Positions 9,451 through 18,692 of a DNA stretch of 64,000 nt are shown here, in pieces. The DNA is from Pseudomonas hygromyciniae (GTDB lineage: Bacteria; Pseudomonadota; Gammaproteobacteria; Pseudomonadales; Pseudomonadaceae). The stretch is from NCBI RefSeq assembly GCF_016925675.1, contig NZ_CP070507.1:62001-126000 (forward strand), in the 5' to 3' direction. The stretch's first letter is position 1, and every line of letters starts with the position of its first letter. A program made the translations under genes and the position numbers. Below the pieces are notes generated by a model. That model did no database searches. It had not been told where the DNA came from and worked only from the letters and a program-made list of their open reading frames with translations.

Positions 9451-9510
9451 GTTTAGCTCCATAGGGAATGGAGGACGAGGCACGTTTCCAAGCCGAAAGA
9501 CCTCGTCCAC

Positions 9511-9912
9511 GAGGGGCGAGGCCAGGGTTGGCGATCCGCGTGTTCAGCTTGCGTGGTCGACATCCCGGCACCCCGCCTTGGGGATGCCGGCCAACCGGGC
9601 GACAATATGGGTGTCCTTCTCGACCATGGCCGAGATTTTGGTGAGATCTCAGGCAGTGTCAAGTCTGCGGCACAGCAGGAACTGTAGCAAATGCATCGGT
9701 AACTCAGTTCAGTCGATGCCTCTAGCAAGCTCCGGTGATGTAGAATGTTCAAGGGCCGCCATTTCGATCCCTCGGTGATCCCGCTCTGCCTCGGCGCCGC
9801 TCTCGACGAGTTCAAGACCTAGCAGACCGGAGTTTACGGCAAGCTTCCTGCGTCCTTGAATTGAAAAAAGAATCAGCTATTCTCTTTTAGGGATCAAGTT
9901 CACGGAGCCGAT
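9511..9912. other. Gene-poor spacer between the divergent methyltransferase and amidase genes
   Basis: About 400 bases hold the promoters of the divergent genes. A short minus-strand reading frame beginning near 9630 (MVEKDTHIVARLAG) looks like a gene scrap, but I cannot name it. No repeats were seen. Confidence 0.3.
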
Positions 9913-11349
9913 ATGTCAGTTTCAGCCACGTCACTTGCCAGTCTGGATGCTTGTGCCCAGGTCGAGTTGGTGCGCACAGGAGAAGTCTCGGCCTTGGAAC
10001 TGACCGATGCCGCTATCGAACGTATCGAACGCCTAAACCCGCTTCTCAACGCGGTGGTATCGTTTGACTTTGACCAAGCCCGTCGCCGTGCCCGCGTGGT
10101 CTCCAAGGACGCATTGTTTGGTGGCGTGCCCACACTGATCAAGGATGTCCTACCCTATCCAGGGCTTCCGCTCGGAATGGGTGGGAGATTCCTGCCGCAG
10201 TTTCCCATGCCGAGCGGCTCCCCCTATACGGACGCACTGGATGCGGCAGGTCTTGTCGTGCTGGGAAAAAGTGCGACCTCTGAATTCGCTCTCCTGGGCA
10301 CAACCGAGCCCGTCGGCGGCAAACCCGTGCGCAATCCATGGAATTTGAGCCTCTCGTCAGGCGGGTCGTCTGGTGGCGCCGTTGCCGCGGTCGCATCTGG
10401 CATGGTGCCGATCGCGCATGCATCCGACGGTGGCGGCTCGATCCGTGGCCCGTCCTCATTTTGCGGGCTCTTCGGCTTCAAACCAAGTCGAGGACGTACC
10501 CAATCCAATGGCCTGCCCGAGAGTAGTCCGAGCGTGCAGTTCCTCAGCGAACATTGCGTCAGTCGCTCAGTACGCGACAGCCTCGCTTGGCTTCAGGCGA
10601 CGGAGCGACAAGACAACCATCAGCACATGCCGTCGCTTGATGAGCTTCGGGCCAACCGAAGGCCGTTTAGGATCGGCGTCTATCGCAACGATGGTTTCGG
10701 CAATGCCCCTGATCCTGATGCTGCGGCCGGCCTCGAGCTGGCCATGCGGACATGCGAGGCGCTGGGACATTCGGTCGTCGAAATAAGTTCGCCCCCAATA
10801 GACACGAAGGCGGCAAGTGAAGCTTTCTTCACCCTTTCGGCAAGCATGGTTGCGGGCGGGCTGGAATTCTTCCGCAGCATGCTGGGCAGCGCCTATAACG
10901 AGGATAACCTCGAGCCCTACACACGCGAATTGGCAAAGCGAGCTCGAGCCATGCCGCAGGAAGCTTGCATCAGGGCCCTCGAAACGCTTTCGTCCGCGGC
11001 GGCGGTCGCTAAAGGAACCATGGCGGGTTTTGATGTCCTGCTCTGCCCGACGGTCGGCTTTCCGGCATTCGAACTTGGCAGATATACACCGGACAAAGAC
11101 GTGGAAGAGCTCAACGCTTTTATCGTGAGAGTGGCGAGTTACACATTTCCGGCATCGCTCGCCGGATGGCCGGCGATGTCGATGCCGCTATATTGGACGC
11201 ACGCCGGTTTGCCGCTGGGCAGCCACTTCAGCGCGGCAACTGGGAACGATGCCCTGCTGTTCTCCCTGGCCCTGCAACTGGAAGAAGCGCTGCCTTGGCA
11301 GCCCCGGTTCGGTTCCCTTATGGATCGCTTGTATGCCGCAACGGCTTAA
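9913..11349 (+). CDS. Amidase (amidase-signature family)
   Basis: A 478-residue amidase-signature enzyme. These hydrolyse amide bonds with a Ser-cisSer-Lys triad. Visible are the catalytic Lys in VPTLIKDV (about residue 77), the glycine/serine-rich signature LSSGGSSGGAVAAVASG (about 152-168) and SDGGGSIRGPSSFCGLFGFKPS with the nucleophilic Ser. The length is typical. The last 17 bases overlap the start of a TetR gene, so the pair is probably a coupled unit in which the regulator responds to the amidase substrate or a related molecule. Confidence 0.88.
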   Translation: MSVSATSLASLDACAQVELVRTGEVSALELTDAAIERIERLNPLLNAVVSFDFDQARRRARVVSKDALFGGVPTLIKDVLPYPGLPLGMGGRFLPQFPMPSGSPYTDALDAAGLVVLGKSATSEFALLGTTEPVGGKPVRNPWNLSLSSGGSSGGAVAAVASGMVPIAHASDGGGSIRGPSSFCGLFGFKPSRGRTQSNGLPESSPSVQFLSEHCVSRSVRDSLAWLQATERQDNHQHMPSLDELRANRRPFRIGVYRNDGFGNAPDPDAAAGLELAMRTCEALGHSVVEISSPPIDTKAASEAFFTLSASMVAGGLEFFRSMLGSAYNEDNLEPYTRELAKRARAMPQEACIRALETLSSAAAVAKGTMAGFDVLLCPTVGFPAFELGRYTPDKDVEELNAFIVRVASYTFPASLAGWPAMSMPLYWTHAGLPLGSHFSAATGNDALLFSLALQLEEALPWQPRFGSLMDRLYAATA

Positions 11350-12013
11350 AGACGATGTTCGCCAGAACATCCTAAGGTCCGCCGCCCACGTTTTTGCCGA
11401 GAAGGGTTATGGGGCGGCCACGCTCGCCGAGGTGGCGCAAGGTGCGCATGTCACGACCAGCAATATCTACAAGTATTTTCCTAACAAGGAGGGATTGCTA
11501 AACGCCCTTGTGACACCGACTATTGCTTCTCGCCTACTGCGCCTTGTGCGTGCTCGCATCCGCGAACTGGCAATCCGCGAAAATTGGAGTTCGGGGCAGG
11601 CGGATCAATCGCGGCCCGCCCAAGAATTGCTCTCCTTCTGGATCGAGCATCGGCTGGCCGTTCTCATTCTTTTGCGTGGTGCCGATGGTACACGTTTTGA
11701 CCACATCCGCGATGTCCTGATCCGTGAGATGGAGCGCCTTTCATTGCGCTTCCTTGAGCGTCAGAGCCATGGCGAGACGGCTTCTCCTGAGGTTCGCTTC
11801 GTGCTCGTTCGACTCTTCACCAACACAATTGATATGATTGCCGATATCCTCGAAAACTTCGAGAACCGCGACGGGATCCGAGCGGCTTTCGCTGCCTTCT
11901 GGACTTACCAGCTCGCCGGACTCCAAGCCATGCTCCATCCTGAGAAACCCGGACGAACGCCTTCGAGTGCTGTGGACCGCCGCGGCTGGACAACCGACGA
12001 CCGCACGGAATGA
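11333..12013 (+). CDS. TetR-family transcriptional regulator
   Basis: A 226-residue regulator. The N-terminal helix-turn-helix (ILRSAAHVFAEKGYGAATLAEVA then TSNIYKYFPNKEGLL) is a textbook TetR DNA-binding domain. The C-terminal part is a helical ligand domain. The ATG at 11333 (MPQRLKDD) begins exactly with the family's N-terminus. Longer upstream frames overlap the amidase out of phase and are rejected. It overlaps the amidase stop by 17 bp, which implies translational coupling. Confidence 0.88.
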   Translation: MPQRLKDDVRQNILRSAAHVFAEKGYGAATLAEVAQGAHVTTSNIYKYFPNKEGLLNALVTPTIASRLLRLVRARIRELAIRENWSSGQADQSRPAQELLSFWIEHRLAVLILLRGADGTRFDHIRDVLIREMERLSLRFLERQSHGETASPEVRFVLVRLFTNTIDMIADILENFENRDGIRAAFAAFWTYQLAGLQAMLHPEKPGRTPSSAVDRRGWTTDDRTE

Positions 12014-12100
12014 GCACACAAGACCGGAATGACCGCAAAGGATCGAAAGCTCTCTCTAGGAGCATCCGTCTGGACGCCGGCCCTTCCCATTTCCTGACGC

Positions 12101-12914
12101 TTGGTCAACTTCAGCTTCATGCTATTCAGAGACGTTCCGGATCATCGATTTCACGAAAGCCTGTCTATGGGTGACGTCAAGGCTTGCCTCCACCTGAAAA
12201 ACCGGGCTGAAGCGCTCCGCTCAGCAAGCTCCAAGAGCAGCTTCACAGATATGGCAGGTGTATCGAACAGCAGCTGCAAGCATCATCCATGCGTGGACAA
12301 AGCGATCAGTCATGTTCGCAGCCGATCAGAAGGCTCTCCAGTTCCCACGGGATTGCCGGTCACCCTGAACTTCCATCCCGATATCCTGCATCGGGGCCGG
12401 TTGATGATTGAGGCTCTCGCACAGGAGGGAATCTATCGCTCGCAGTTCGAAACCGGCACGAGCAATGGCGGCATGACAGCTCACCCTAGCGGCGACCGTT
12501 GGCGGTGGGAAAGCGAGATGTTCGGCACTGCCTATGATAACGTGGCCCCAAACCTGCGCCCAAAATACGGAGCTCTGAACTATCTCAGAAGTGTGACAGG
12601 CGGTTCGCCGCGTTTTGGCTCTTCACACCTGCGGCTGCGCCCCCACGTTCTGGCTCGCACCACGTTCTGCTATCCTGATAGCTACCTAGATCCGGTTGAT
12701 TTCGGTGTAGCCGACCGCATGAGCCTCATTGCCCTGGCAGAAAAGGGGCGAGCTGCGATGGACGTGCTGGACAGCTACATCGAAGCCCACGTGCATGGCC
12801 CGCTGATCCTGGCGGAGGACGTGGAGGCCATGGTCCTGGATTCGTGCTACCGCAACACACCCATAGAAGCGGTGGCAGCGACACTGCCCTTTGCTCTCGA
12901 ATGGCATCCTGGTC
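12101..12914 (+). pseudogene. DUF3626-type protein, 3' end cut by an IS3-family element
   Basis: The conserved core (LNFHPDILHRGRLMIEALA, then SQFETGTSNGGMTAHP, RPKYGALNY and GGSPRFGSSHLRLRP) is that of DUF3626 proteins, whose function is unknown. The frame runs into the left end of the IS at 12915, and only three residues from the IS are added before a stop. The C-terminus is therefore lost. The true start is uncertain: the first in-frame start, a TTG at 12101, has no good ribosome-binding site. Confidence 0.65.
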
Positions 12915-12976
12915 TGCCCCCCTGAAAAGTGGTCCTCCCTGAATTAGGCTATTGAGCCATTTGAGAGGACGTTGGA

Positions 12977-13255
12977 ATGCCCCAGAAGAAGCACAAGCCC
13001 GAAGAGATTGTCGCAAAGCTGCGCCAGGTCGATGTTCTGTTGTCTCAGGGCCGATCTGTTGGCGAAGCGGTTCGTTTGATCGGCGTGACGCAGTTCACCT
13101 ATTACCGCTGGCGCAAGGAGTTCGGTGGCCTGAAGGGTGACCAGGTAAAGCGGCTGAAGGACCTTGAGAAAGAGAACGAGCGGCTTCGCAAGGCGGTGTC
13201 GGACCTGACGCTCGAGAAACTGATTTTGAAGGAGGCTGCCTCGGGAAACTTCTGA
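12977..13255 (+). CDS. IS3-family transposase OrfA
   Basis: A 92-residue helix-turn-helix protein (KPEEIVAKLRQVDVLLSQG, then YYRWRKEFGG) with a leucine-zipper-like tail rich in KDLEKENERLRK. This is standard for OrfA of the IS407/IS2-type branch. OrfB follows in another frame. A full-length OrfAB product would need a programmed frameshift near the OrfA end. Confidence 0.88.
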   Translation: MPQKKHKPEEIVAKLRQVDVLLSQGRSVGEAVRLIGVTQFTYYRWRKEFGGLKGDQVKRLKDLEKENERLRKAVSDLTLEKLILKEAASGNF

Positions 13256-13290
13256 GCCCTTCCCGCCGCCGCCGATGCATTGACCATGTC

Positions 13291-14145
13291 ATGGCGAAGT
13301 TCTCCGTCTCGGAGCGCTTCGCCTGCAAGGTTCTGGGCCAGCACCGTTCGACCCAGCGCAAGAGGCCTGGAGGCAGGCCAGATGAAGAGGCATTGACCGC
13401 CGACATCATCCGGCTCGCTTCCCGCTATGGCCGTTATGGCTATCGCAGGATCACCGCGATGCTGCGGTGCGAAGGCTGGACGGTGAATGCCAAGCGCGTC
13501 GAGCGCATCTGGCGGCGGGAGGGGCTTAAGGTTCCCCAGAAGCAACCGAAAAGAGGACGTCTCTGGCTGAATAACGGATCGTGCATCCGGCTTCGACCGG
13601 AGCACCCCAACCATGTCTGGTCCTATGACTTCGTCGAGGGCCGCACCCACAATGGCAGGAAATTCCGCATGCTCAACATCATCGACGAGTTCACCCGGGA
13701 ATGCCTGGCAATCCGCATCGATCGCAAGCTCAACTCCACCGACGTCATTGATGTCTTGTCGGACCTGTTCATCCTGCGCGGCGTGCCGGGTCATGTTCGT
13801 TCCGACAACGGCCCGGAGTTCATCGCCAAGGCCGTGCGGGAGTGGATTGCTGCTGTCGGTGCGAAGACCGCATTCATCGAACCAGGAAGCCCATGGGAGA
13901 ACGGCTACTGCGAGAGCTTCAACTCGAAGCTTCGCGACGAACTGCTCAACGGTGAAATCTTCTATAGCCTCGCCGAGGCAAAGGTCATCATCGAAGCTTG
14001 GCGACGCTACTACAACACCGAGCGGCCGCACTCATCGCTCGGATATAAACCGCCGGCACCGCAGGCCACCATCTGGCCTGCGCCGCCGCCCGGATCGACA
14101 CCGCCATCTGCCCAGGCCATGGCCGAAAAGCCGATCATACATTAA
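13291..14145 (+). CDS. IS3-family transposase OrfB (DDE integrase core)
   Basis: A 284-residue catalytic subunit. The DDE triad is visible: WSYDFVEG (D), VRSDNGPEFIA (D) and ENGYCESFNSKLRDELL (E). The RPHSSLGYKPPA motif is near the end. The frame is open further upstream than the ATG shown, as expected if it is expressed mainly by frameshifting from OrfA. It appears intact. Confidence 0.9.
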   Translation: MAKFSVSERFACKVLGQHRSTQRKRPGGRPDEEALTADIIRLASRYGRYGYRRITAMLRCEGWTVNAKRVERIWRREGLKVPQKQPKRGRLWLNNGSCIRLRPEHPNHVWSYDFVEGRTHNGRKFRMLNIIDEFTRECLAIRIDRKLNSTDVIDVLSDLFILRGVPGHVRSDNGPEFIAKAVREWIAAVGAKTAFIEPGSPWENGYCESFNSKLRDELLNGEIFYSLAEAKVIIEAWRRYYNTERPHSSLGYKPPAPQATIWPAPPPGSTPPSAQAMAEKPIIH

Positions 14146-14174
14146 GACTGAAACCGGGCCACCTAATGGGGTCA

Positions 14175-14599
14175 GGCCAAGATCGGCCTGGCCCTACGAT
14201 TTAATAAAGCCGCCCCACAGTCTCTCAAGCGCGTGTGGCATTGCGTGGCGAGGTTCGGTAGCCCCATCGCCGAGTAGCATCCGGACAGGATCTGCCGCAA
14301 TTTTCTACTGCGGACAGAAAGATCCTAGATCGGCTTGTGTCTGTGAGCTGATCGGGCAAGAGGAGGAGATGTCTGTCATGTCGGGATTGGTAATCGCAGT
14401 TTCTGTGGCGCTAGCCGCGACCACTGCTCGTTGAGGTCAGCTCCCTGAAGGAATCCAACCGCTGGAAAGTCCCAGCCTCTGGTTAGATATATCACAGACT
14501 GTTTTCATGATTTGTGGGCCACGCCGATGAAGCAGATTGCTAGGCCGAGACGAGATAGTCGGCAGAGCTTGACCCCACGCCTAGTCGACGGAGTCTATT
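14175..14599. other. Spacer after the IS3-family element
   Basis: About 425 bases without a recognised gene. It contains one possible micro-ORF at 14369-14434 (21 residues, hydrophobic, MSVMSGLVIAVSVALAATTA), preceded by a strong AGGAGGAG. That could be a truncated signal peptide or a leader peptide. Nothing else is supported. Confidence 0.35.
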
Positions 14600-15235
14600 T
14601 CATTGAAGTGATTGCTTGAGAAGTTCGTTTAATTGAGACATCTCGAAGAAAGGTACAGAGCCTTTGTGGCATGCCGCGTCTTTGTCTGGGACATAGTGGA
14701 AAGCCTTCATTCCAGCTTGCAGTGCGGCCTCGATACCAACCTCGCTGTCTTCGACAACCGCACACCTGTTCGGCGCAGCTCCTATCATTCTCGCTGCGTG
14801 TAAGAGAAGACCAGGATCAGGCTTCCAAAGCCCGACATCATAGGCGCTGAATACACGACCGATGAAGTGTCCGTCTATCCCGGTCCTTTTCAAGGCCTGG
14901 TGAATCTTGTGAGCCGGGCCGTTCGATACTACACACTTAGGGAGCGGCAAACTGTCGAGCATAGCTACGACACCAGGAATCGGTTCAAGGTCAATGGCGA
15001 AAAGCTCTGAAACGCGTGATCTATAAGCTTGTTCAAAATCTACCGGAAGCCTTCGACCTATAGACGCTTCAATTTCATTGAAGATCACGGACAGCTTTTT
15101 TCCTCGATAGTATTTTATCAAATCTCCAATGGGCTTGTTCAAATCGGGTAGCAGGTCCAGAAGCGCTTGATTACATATTGCCTCGCTGTCAACCAGTGTC
15201 CCGTCCAAATCAAACAAGACGCATACGCTCTTCAT
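14600..15235 (-). CDS. HAD-superfamily hydrolase (phosphoglycolate-phosphatase-like)
   Basis: A 211-residue HAD hydrolase. Motif I is LFDLDGTLVDSE with the nucleophilic Asp, motif II is CVVSNGPAHK, the Lys is in GLWKPDPGLLL, and motif IV is VVEDSEVGIEAA. The alpha-helical cap between motifs I and II classes it as subclass I, like beta-phosphoglucomutases and phosphoglycolate phosphatases. The substrate is unknown. It lies in the same resistance-rich region but shows no drug-specific feature. Confidence 0.85.
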   Translation of the reverse strand: MKSVCVLFDLDGTLVDSEAICNQALLDLLPDLNKPIGDLIKYYRGKKLSVIFNEIEASIGRRLPVDFEQAYRSRVSELFAIDLEPIPGVVAMLDSLPLPKCVVSNGPAHKIHQALKRTGIDGHFIGRVFSAYDVGLWKPDPGLLLHAARMIGAAPNRCAVVEDSEVGIEAALQAGMKAFHYVPDKDAACHKGSVPFFEMSQLNELLKQSLQ

Positions 15236-15409
15236 TCGATTGCCTTCAATTCTACGGACTGTGTCGCGAACGATATCAGGACGAACACCGAGTACGATAA
15301 GTTCTACATAGAATTGTGAAACCTAACACGGCATACCCTGGAATCTGTCCGTGAGGGGCGGGGTAATGGTGATGGCGGCGTTTGCCAAGTCCACCCGACC
15401 ATACTCGCA

Positions 15410-15600
15410 CCTTCACCGAGCGACGCTCGGCTAATCCGCAGCGATACCACGCAGGACCAGGAACAAATTCTGTACCGGACGGCGAACCGTGTATCTGTGC
15501 GGGTCAGCGGTCTCTGATGGGCTGCGACTGCAGAGTGATACTGACCTCCTCGTCTTCATTGATCACCCCATGAGTCCTGCGCACCAGCGGACGGATACTC
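15410..15600 (+). pseudogene. Decayed GNAT-aadA-like pair (second copy)
   Basis: Bases 15415-15490 align with the middle of the GNAT gene at 6267-6998 (gagcgacgctcgg, then a cagcgat stretch). The sequence then jumps straight into YLCGSAVSDGLRLQSDTDLLVFIDHPMS, the nucleotidyltransferase motif of the aadA-like gene at 7103. This is a collapsed second copy of the GNAT-aadA-like arrangement with the intervening DNA deleted. It overlaps the 3' end of the MATE gene on the other strand and cannot make a working enzyme. Confidence 0.65.
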
Positions 15601-16959
15601 GACCTTTATCAGGCGCTGCAAGGCATAGATCGCAGCGATTCCCGACAATGCGCTACCGACTGCCCATCCAAGGATAGCGCCTTCTGCGTCATAATGATGA
15701 GCACCTAGCGTCACTGGAACGACTACACCAACCGTCGATGCAAGCCAGCTGAGGAGCATGGCCATTCCCGCGCGTTTCATACTGGAAAACGCCGCGGTTG
15801 TGATGAACAGTGCGCCGTTGAAGAAGAAGAACACTGCTGCGAAACGGCAGTAGAAAATAACTAATTTCCGAGCGGTGCCTTCCGCACTGAAAAAGGCCGC
15901 CAGTTGTTCGGCGCAAAGCGCTATAATCAACCATACGAGTGCGACGTACAAGGCACTCAGGGACAGCGCGCTCCGTACCGTAGAGCGTATCCTGTCTCTC
16001 CGTTGGGCGCCGTAGTTCTGACCGACGATCGGAGACACCGCTCCCCCGATTGCGAAAAGAGCTCCAAAGGCGATCGGTATCAACCGCCCGATAATCGCCC
16101 AGCCAGCAACTGCTCCATCCCCGAACCGCGCCATTGTATGGGTCATGTATGCGCTGCTGATCGGGGTGGCGAGTTGCGCGACACTCGCAGGCACCGAAAC
16201 TCCAAGAAACTGGCGCAGAAGGCGAACCGACATTTCGAAGGAGGGCGGTGCAACCAGCTTGTGAACCCGTATGGCTCCATGAGCCGCGAGCAGAAGCAGC
16301 GCAGCGCGAGAGATGACGGTGGCGATGGCAGCTCCCTCAAGCCCGCAATTCATGCCGAAAATCATGAGTGGGTCGACAACCGCCGCAATCAAGCATGACC
16401 AGATCTTCGCCTTCGTGGCACGACGGACGTCGCCTGCAGCACGTATAATTCCCGTCGCGCACATGCCGAGCACTGTGATCGGTGTTGAAGCGAGCGTGAT
16501 TGTCAGAAAGTCCCCAGCGAACCTGCTGGTGTTTCCAGAAGCGCCAAGGAGCGCGAGGATATAATCCAGTTTGAGCAAGGACAGAATCGTTATGAGGATT
16601 GCAGGCAAGACGCTCAGTGTCATTGACACGCCCCCTGCCTCTGCAGCTTCTTCTTGGCTTCCGCGACCCAAGGCTTGGGAGACCATTGCCGTCGTCGCAA
16701 CCGAGAGACCAATTGAGAGGGAGGTGGCGAAAAACTGGACCGCCGATGCAAATCCCACTGCGGCTGTGAATTCCTCTATCTCTAGCATCGAAATGTAGAA
16801 GAGGCTTAGAGCATCGACAAGGAAGACCGCGAGAGCCCCTGCAGCACTTGTTATCGACATGACGACAACATGTTGCATCGTCGAACCAGATGTAAATTTG
16901 GCTCTGTCACTTTGCACTGGGTCTGCCTCGCGCACGGAACCGACAAGACGGTGGTTCAA
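15556..16959 (-). CDS. MATE-family efflux transporter
   Basis: A 467-residue integral membrane protein of the MATE family (Na+ or H+ antiport of cationic drugs). About 12 hydrophobic segments are visible. Family-like stretches are TSGSTMQHVVVMSITSAAG at the N-terminus, ALGRGSQEEAAEAGG in the first cytoplasmic loop, GIIRAAGDVRRATKAK and GAVSPIVGQNYGAQRRDR in the second half. Full length and apparently intact, although its last codons overlap a decayed gene on the other strand, so its C-terminus may be newly acquired. Confidence 0.88.
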   Translation of the reverse strand: MNHRLVGSVREADPVQSDRAKFTSGSTMQHVVVMSITSAAGALAVFLVDALSLFYISMLEIEEFTAAVGFASAVQFFATSLSIGLSVATTAMVSQALGRGSQEEAAEAGGVSMTLSVLPAILITILSLLKLDYILALLGASGNTSRFAGDFLTITLASTPITVLGMCATGIIRAAGDVRRATKAKIWSCLIAAVVDPLMIFGMNCGLEGAAIATVISRAALLLLAAHGAIRVHKLVAPPSFEMSVRLLRQFLGVSVPASVAQLATPISSAYMTHTMARFGDGAVAGWAIIGRLIPIAFGALFAIGGAVSPIVGQNYGAQRRDRIRSTVRSALSLSALYVALVWLIIALCAEQLAAFFSAEGTARKLVIFYCRFAAVFFFFNGALFITTAAFSSMKRAGMAMLLSWLASTVGVVVPVTLGAHHYDAEGAILGWAVGSALSGIAAIYALQRLIKVEYPSAGAQDSWGDQ

Positions 16960-17061
16960 TTGTTACTTCTTCTGACGGAATCGCCGCGTGGTCGTACTCT
17001 CAGGTTAGCGGGACATCCGTTCAACCTTGCAGGCAAGGTTGCAGAAGGTGGCAGCCAGCCC

Positions 17062-17524
17062 CTAAGTTACCGATGCAGCGAGTTCATCATCCGTAGGTGG
17101 CTCAAACACCTGCACCCATTCTAAAATCATCTCCTCAGAGATGCGGAAAGCTGTGGCCGGAAGCGCCGCATTCCGGGCCGCCAACCGGGTTAAGATCTCT
17201 TCGACGGGCGTCGGCACATAATGAATGACAGTGTTGGCTTTCGATTGCACAGCACGCCTGCGAAACTCGTCGCGCTCAGTCCGAGACCAGGAACCAAAGT
17301 GCAATACAATATCGACGCCCTGTACGAGTATGCGCTCGGCTATCTCCCAGAACAGTCCTTCTATGGCACGGTGCCTTGTGTCGTGCTCGGGATCGTCCAG
17401 ATCTTGACCGAAGATGCGACTCATCCGGCGTCAGCCGAACAGCGGGCACCGACCTTTCGAGTTTCTTCGCCCGCGTTGTTTTGCCAGAGTCCGGTAGTCC
17501 AACCATCAGATGCAGTGTCGTCAA
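17062..17524 (-). pseudogene. Frameshifted P-loop kinase (AAA/zeta-toxin-like)
   Basis: The N-terminal 35 codons (MTTLHLMVGLPDSGKTTRAK, a Walker A) and a C-terminal stretch of about 120 codons (MSRIFGQDLDDP, then VDIVLHFGSWSRTERDEFRRRA) belong to one small P-loop kinase but lie in different frames. They join near 17421-17426. Intact relatives usually read TPDEWM across this point. Loss of a few bases between two GGATGA-like repeats would explain the break. Such kinases include phosphotransferases acting on small molecules or drugs. The substrate is unknown. Confidence 0.65.
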
Positions 17525-17534
17525 CGAGTATCCT

Positions 17535-17665
17535 TTCCGCGGGATTGCTGCCGATTCGCGAGCGTCGCTTGTGCAGAACAGCGAGTTCGGGCAGCTCGTA
17601 AATCAGGCCGTAATCATGTGACAGGGCCACATCTGTTGAACATCAACAGACGGCGATCGAGGGTC
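17535..17665 (-). pseudogene. GNAT remnant upstream of the broken kinase
   Basis: On the minus strand this stretch reads ALSHDYGLIYELPELAVLHK, then RIGSNPAE. It matches the middle of the GNAT gene at 6267-6998 (VAYDLGLIYELPHALSYR, then RIIGSDSAE), and the DNA is clearly alike. It ends where the kinase ATG begins. Confidence 0.65.
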
Positions 17666-17763
17666 TCTGAGGCGGAAGCTTGTCTCAAATGTCTCAGCCA
17701 TCATTGAACTTAGGACTTCACGTGACCCGCAAATGCGTGCCACTCACTACACTTTCTTCTGTC

Positions 17764-18300
17764 TCATTCCGTCAGGAGATACGTTCCGCTTCGTACAGCC
17801 TGGATGACCGCGGCAAGGGTTTCCTCCCGAGTATACGCATCTATCGGCAGGGCATGCCTTTCAAGCTGACCGAGCGATGAGAGTTGCTTGTGGAGTTCCG
17901 TAATTGGCCCAGGATCCGTCAACGTGTTGCCGCCTCGCTCCTGGCAGCGCCGAATGGCCACGTCGAGAGCTGGGCGGAGAACGACGTAGTGAACAGGCAC
18001 CGGGATTTTCTTGAATGGAGCGAGGAACCACGGTCCGACAATCCCATCCACGATGACAAAATAGCCGCCCCTGGCATAGCCTTCGGCGGCCTGCGCGAGC
18101 ACGTCGAGAACAACGGTGTTCTGGTCATGCGCTTCCGGCAGATAGGGTTGGATCGCTCCATTCTTGATGAAATGCCAGAAGTCGTCGGAATGAAGGTGGA
18201 CCTTCGACGATCCGGGCTCTCCGGCGAGAGTCTGCGCCGTCGTGGTTTTACCGGAACCAGGAGTGCCCGTCAGGATGAGTATTTCGCCTGTATGATTCAT
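17764..18300 (-). CDS. AAA-family ATPase/P-loop kinase
   Basis: A 178-residue P-loop protein with Walker A GTPGSGKTTTAQ at residues 12-23. HLHSDDFWHF could bind substrate or act as base, and VIVDGIVGPWFL is a Walker B-like strand. The layout resembles chloramphenicol phosphotransferase-like and shikimate-kinase-like small-molecule kinases. It is a separate gene from the broken kinase on its left. The substrate is not known. Confidence 0.7.
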   Translation of the reverse strand: MNHTGEILILTGTPGSGKTTTAQTLAGEPGSSKVHLHSDDFWHFIKNGAIQPYLPEAHDQNTVVLDVLAQAAEGYARGGYFVIVDGIVGPWFLAPFKKIPVPVHYVVLRPALDVAIRRCQERGGNTLTDPGPITELHKQLSSLGQLERHALPIDAYTREETLAAVIQAVRSGTYLLTE

Positions 18301-18551
18301 GCTTTCTACCTACATTGAGCAGGCCGATTGATAGCCTGCAGATCGCGGTCCGTCCTAAGTCCTCCGGCCTGGACAGTAGCTTGGAAATCGTGCCTGCATT
18401 CGTCATTGCGACGGAGATGCTCCCAGGCAAACCCGGCGGCAGGAATACGGCGTGGTCGGATATCGCCCGTGAGGTCAGTCGATATGCAGCATAGCGTCAC
18501 CCCCATTTGAGGGCGGTGATAGTGAATGCCCCAATAGAGATTCTCCGCTGC
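18301..18551. other. Spacer between the kinase and the operator region
   Basis: About 250 bases without a supported gene. Reading frames here on both strands are short and look random. It probably holds the kinase promoter. Confidence 0.3.
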
Positions 18552-18559
18552 TCATATCT

Positions 18560-18670
18560 AGACTGGTGGTCTATCATACAGACTGACGGTCTGATTTCAA
18601 GGGGCATTCATCTACCTAGCCCACGGTTGTTTTAAAGAGACCAGTAGTCTAACATACCGACCGATGGTCG
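18560..18670. promoter_or_regulatory. Four TetR-type operator palindromes in two evenly spaced pairs
   Basis: Four imperfect palindromes share the core GAC-N5-GTC: 18560-18572, 18579-18593, 18638-18650 and 18658-18670. Within each pair the centres (18566/18586 and 18644/18664) are exactly 20 bp apart. The last lies just before the start of a truncated tetR. This is the expected autoregulatory control region for that regulator and the MFS pump downstream. Confidence 0.75.
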
Positions 18671-18692
18671 TTTGATGTCATGGAGACGCTGA

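Larger units (their letters stand above)
12915..14174 (+). mobile_element. IS3-family element (IS407-like), about 1260 bp
   Basis: An insertion sequence with two consecutive transposase frames and imperfect terminal inverted repeats. The left end begins TGCCCCCCTGAAAAGTGG, and the right end, read inward, begins TGACCCCATTAGGTGG. Exact ends are uncertain by a few bases, and no convincing target duplication is visible. It interrupts the DUF3626 gene, whose right-hand part is not found beyond it, so a deletion accompanied or followed insertion. Confidence 0.85.

Noticed and set aside
13102..14031. 309-codon minus-strand ORF
   Set aside because: Antisense to the IS3-family OrfB, which carries a full DDE motif.
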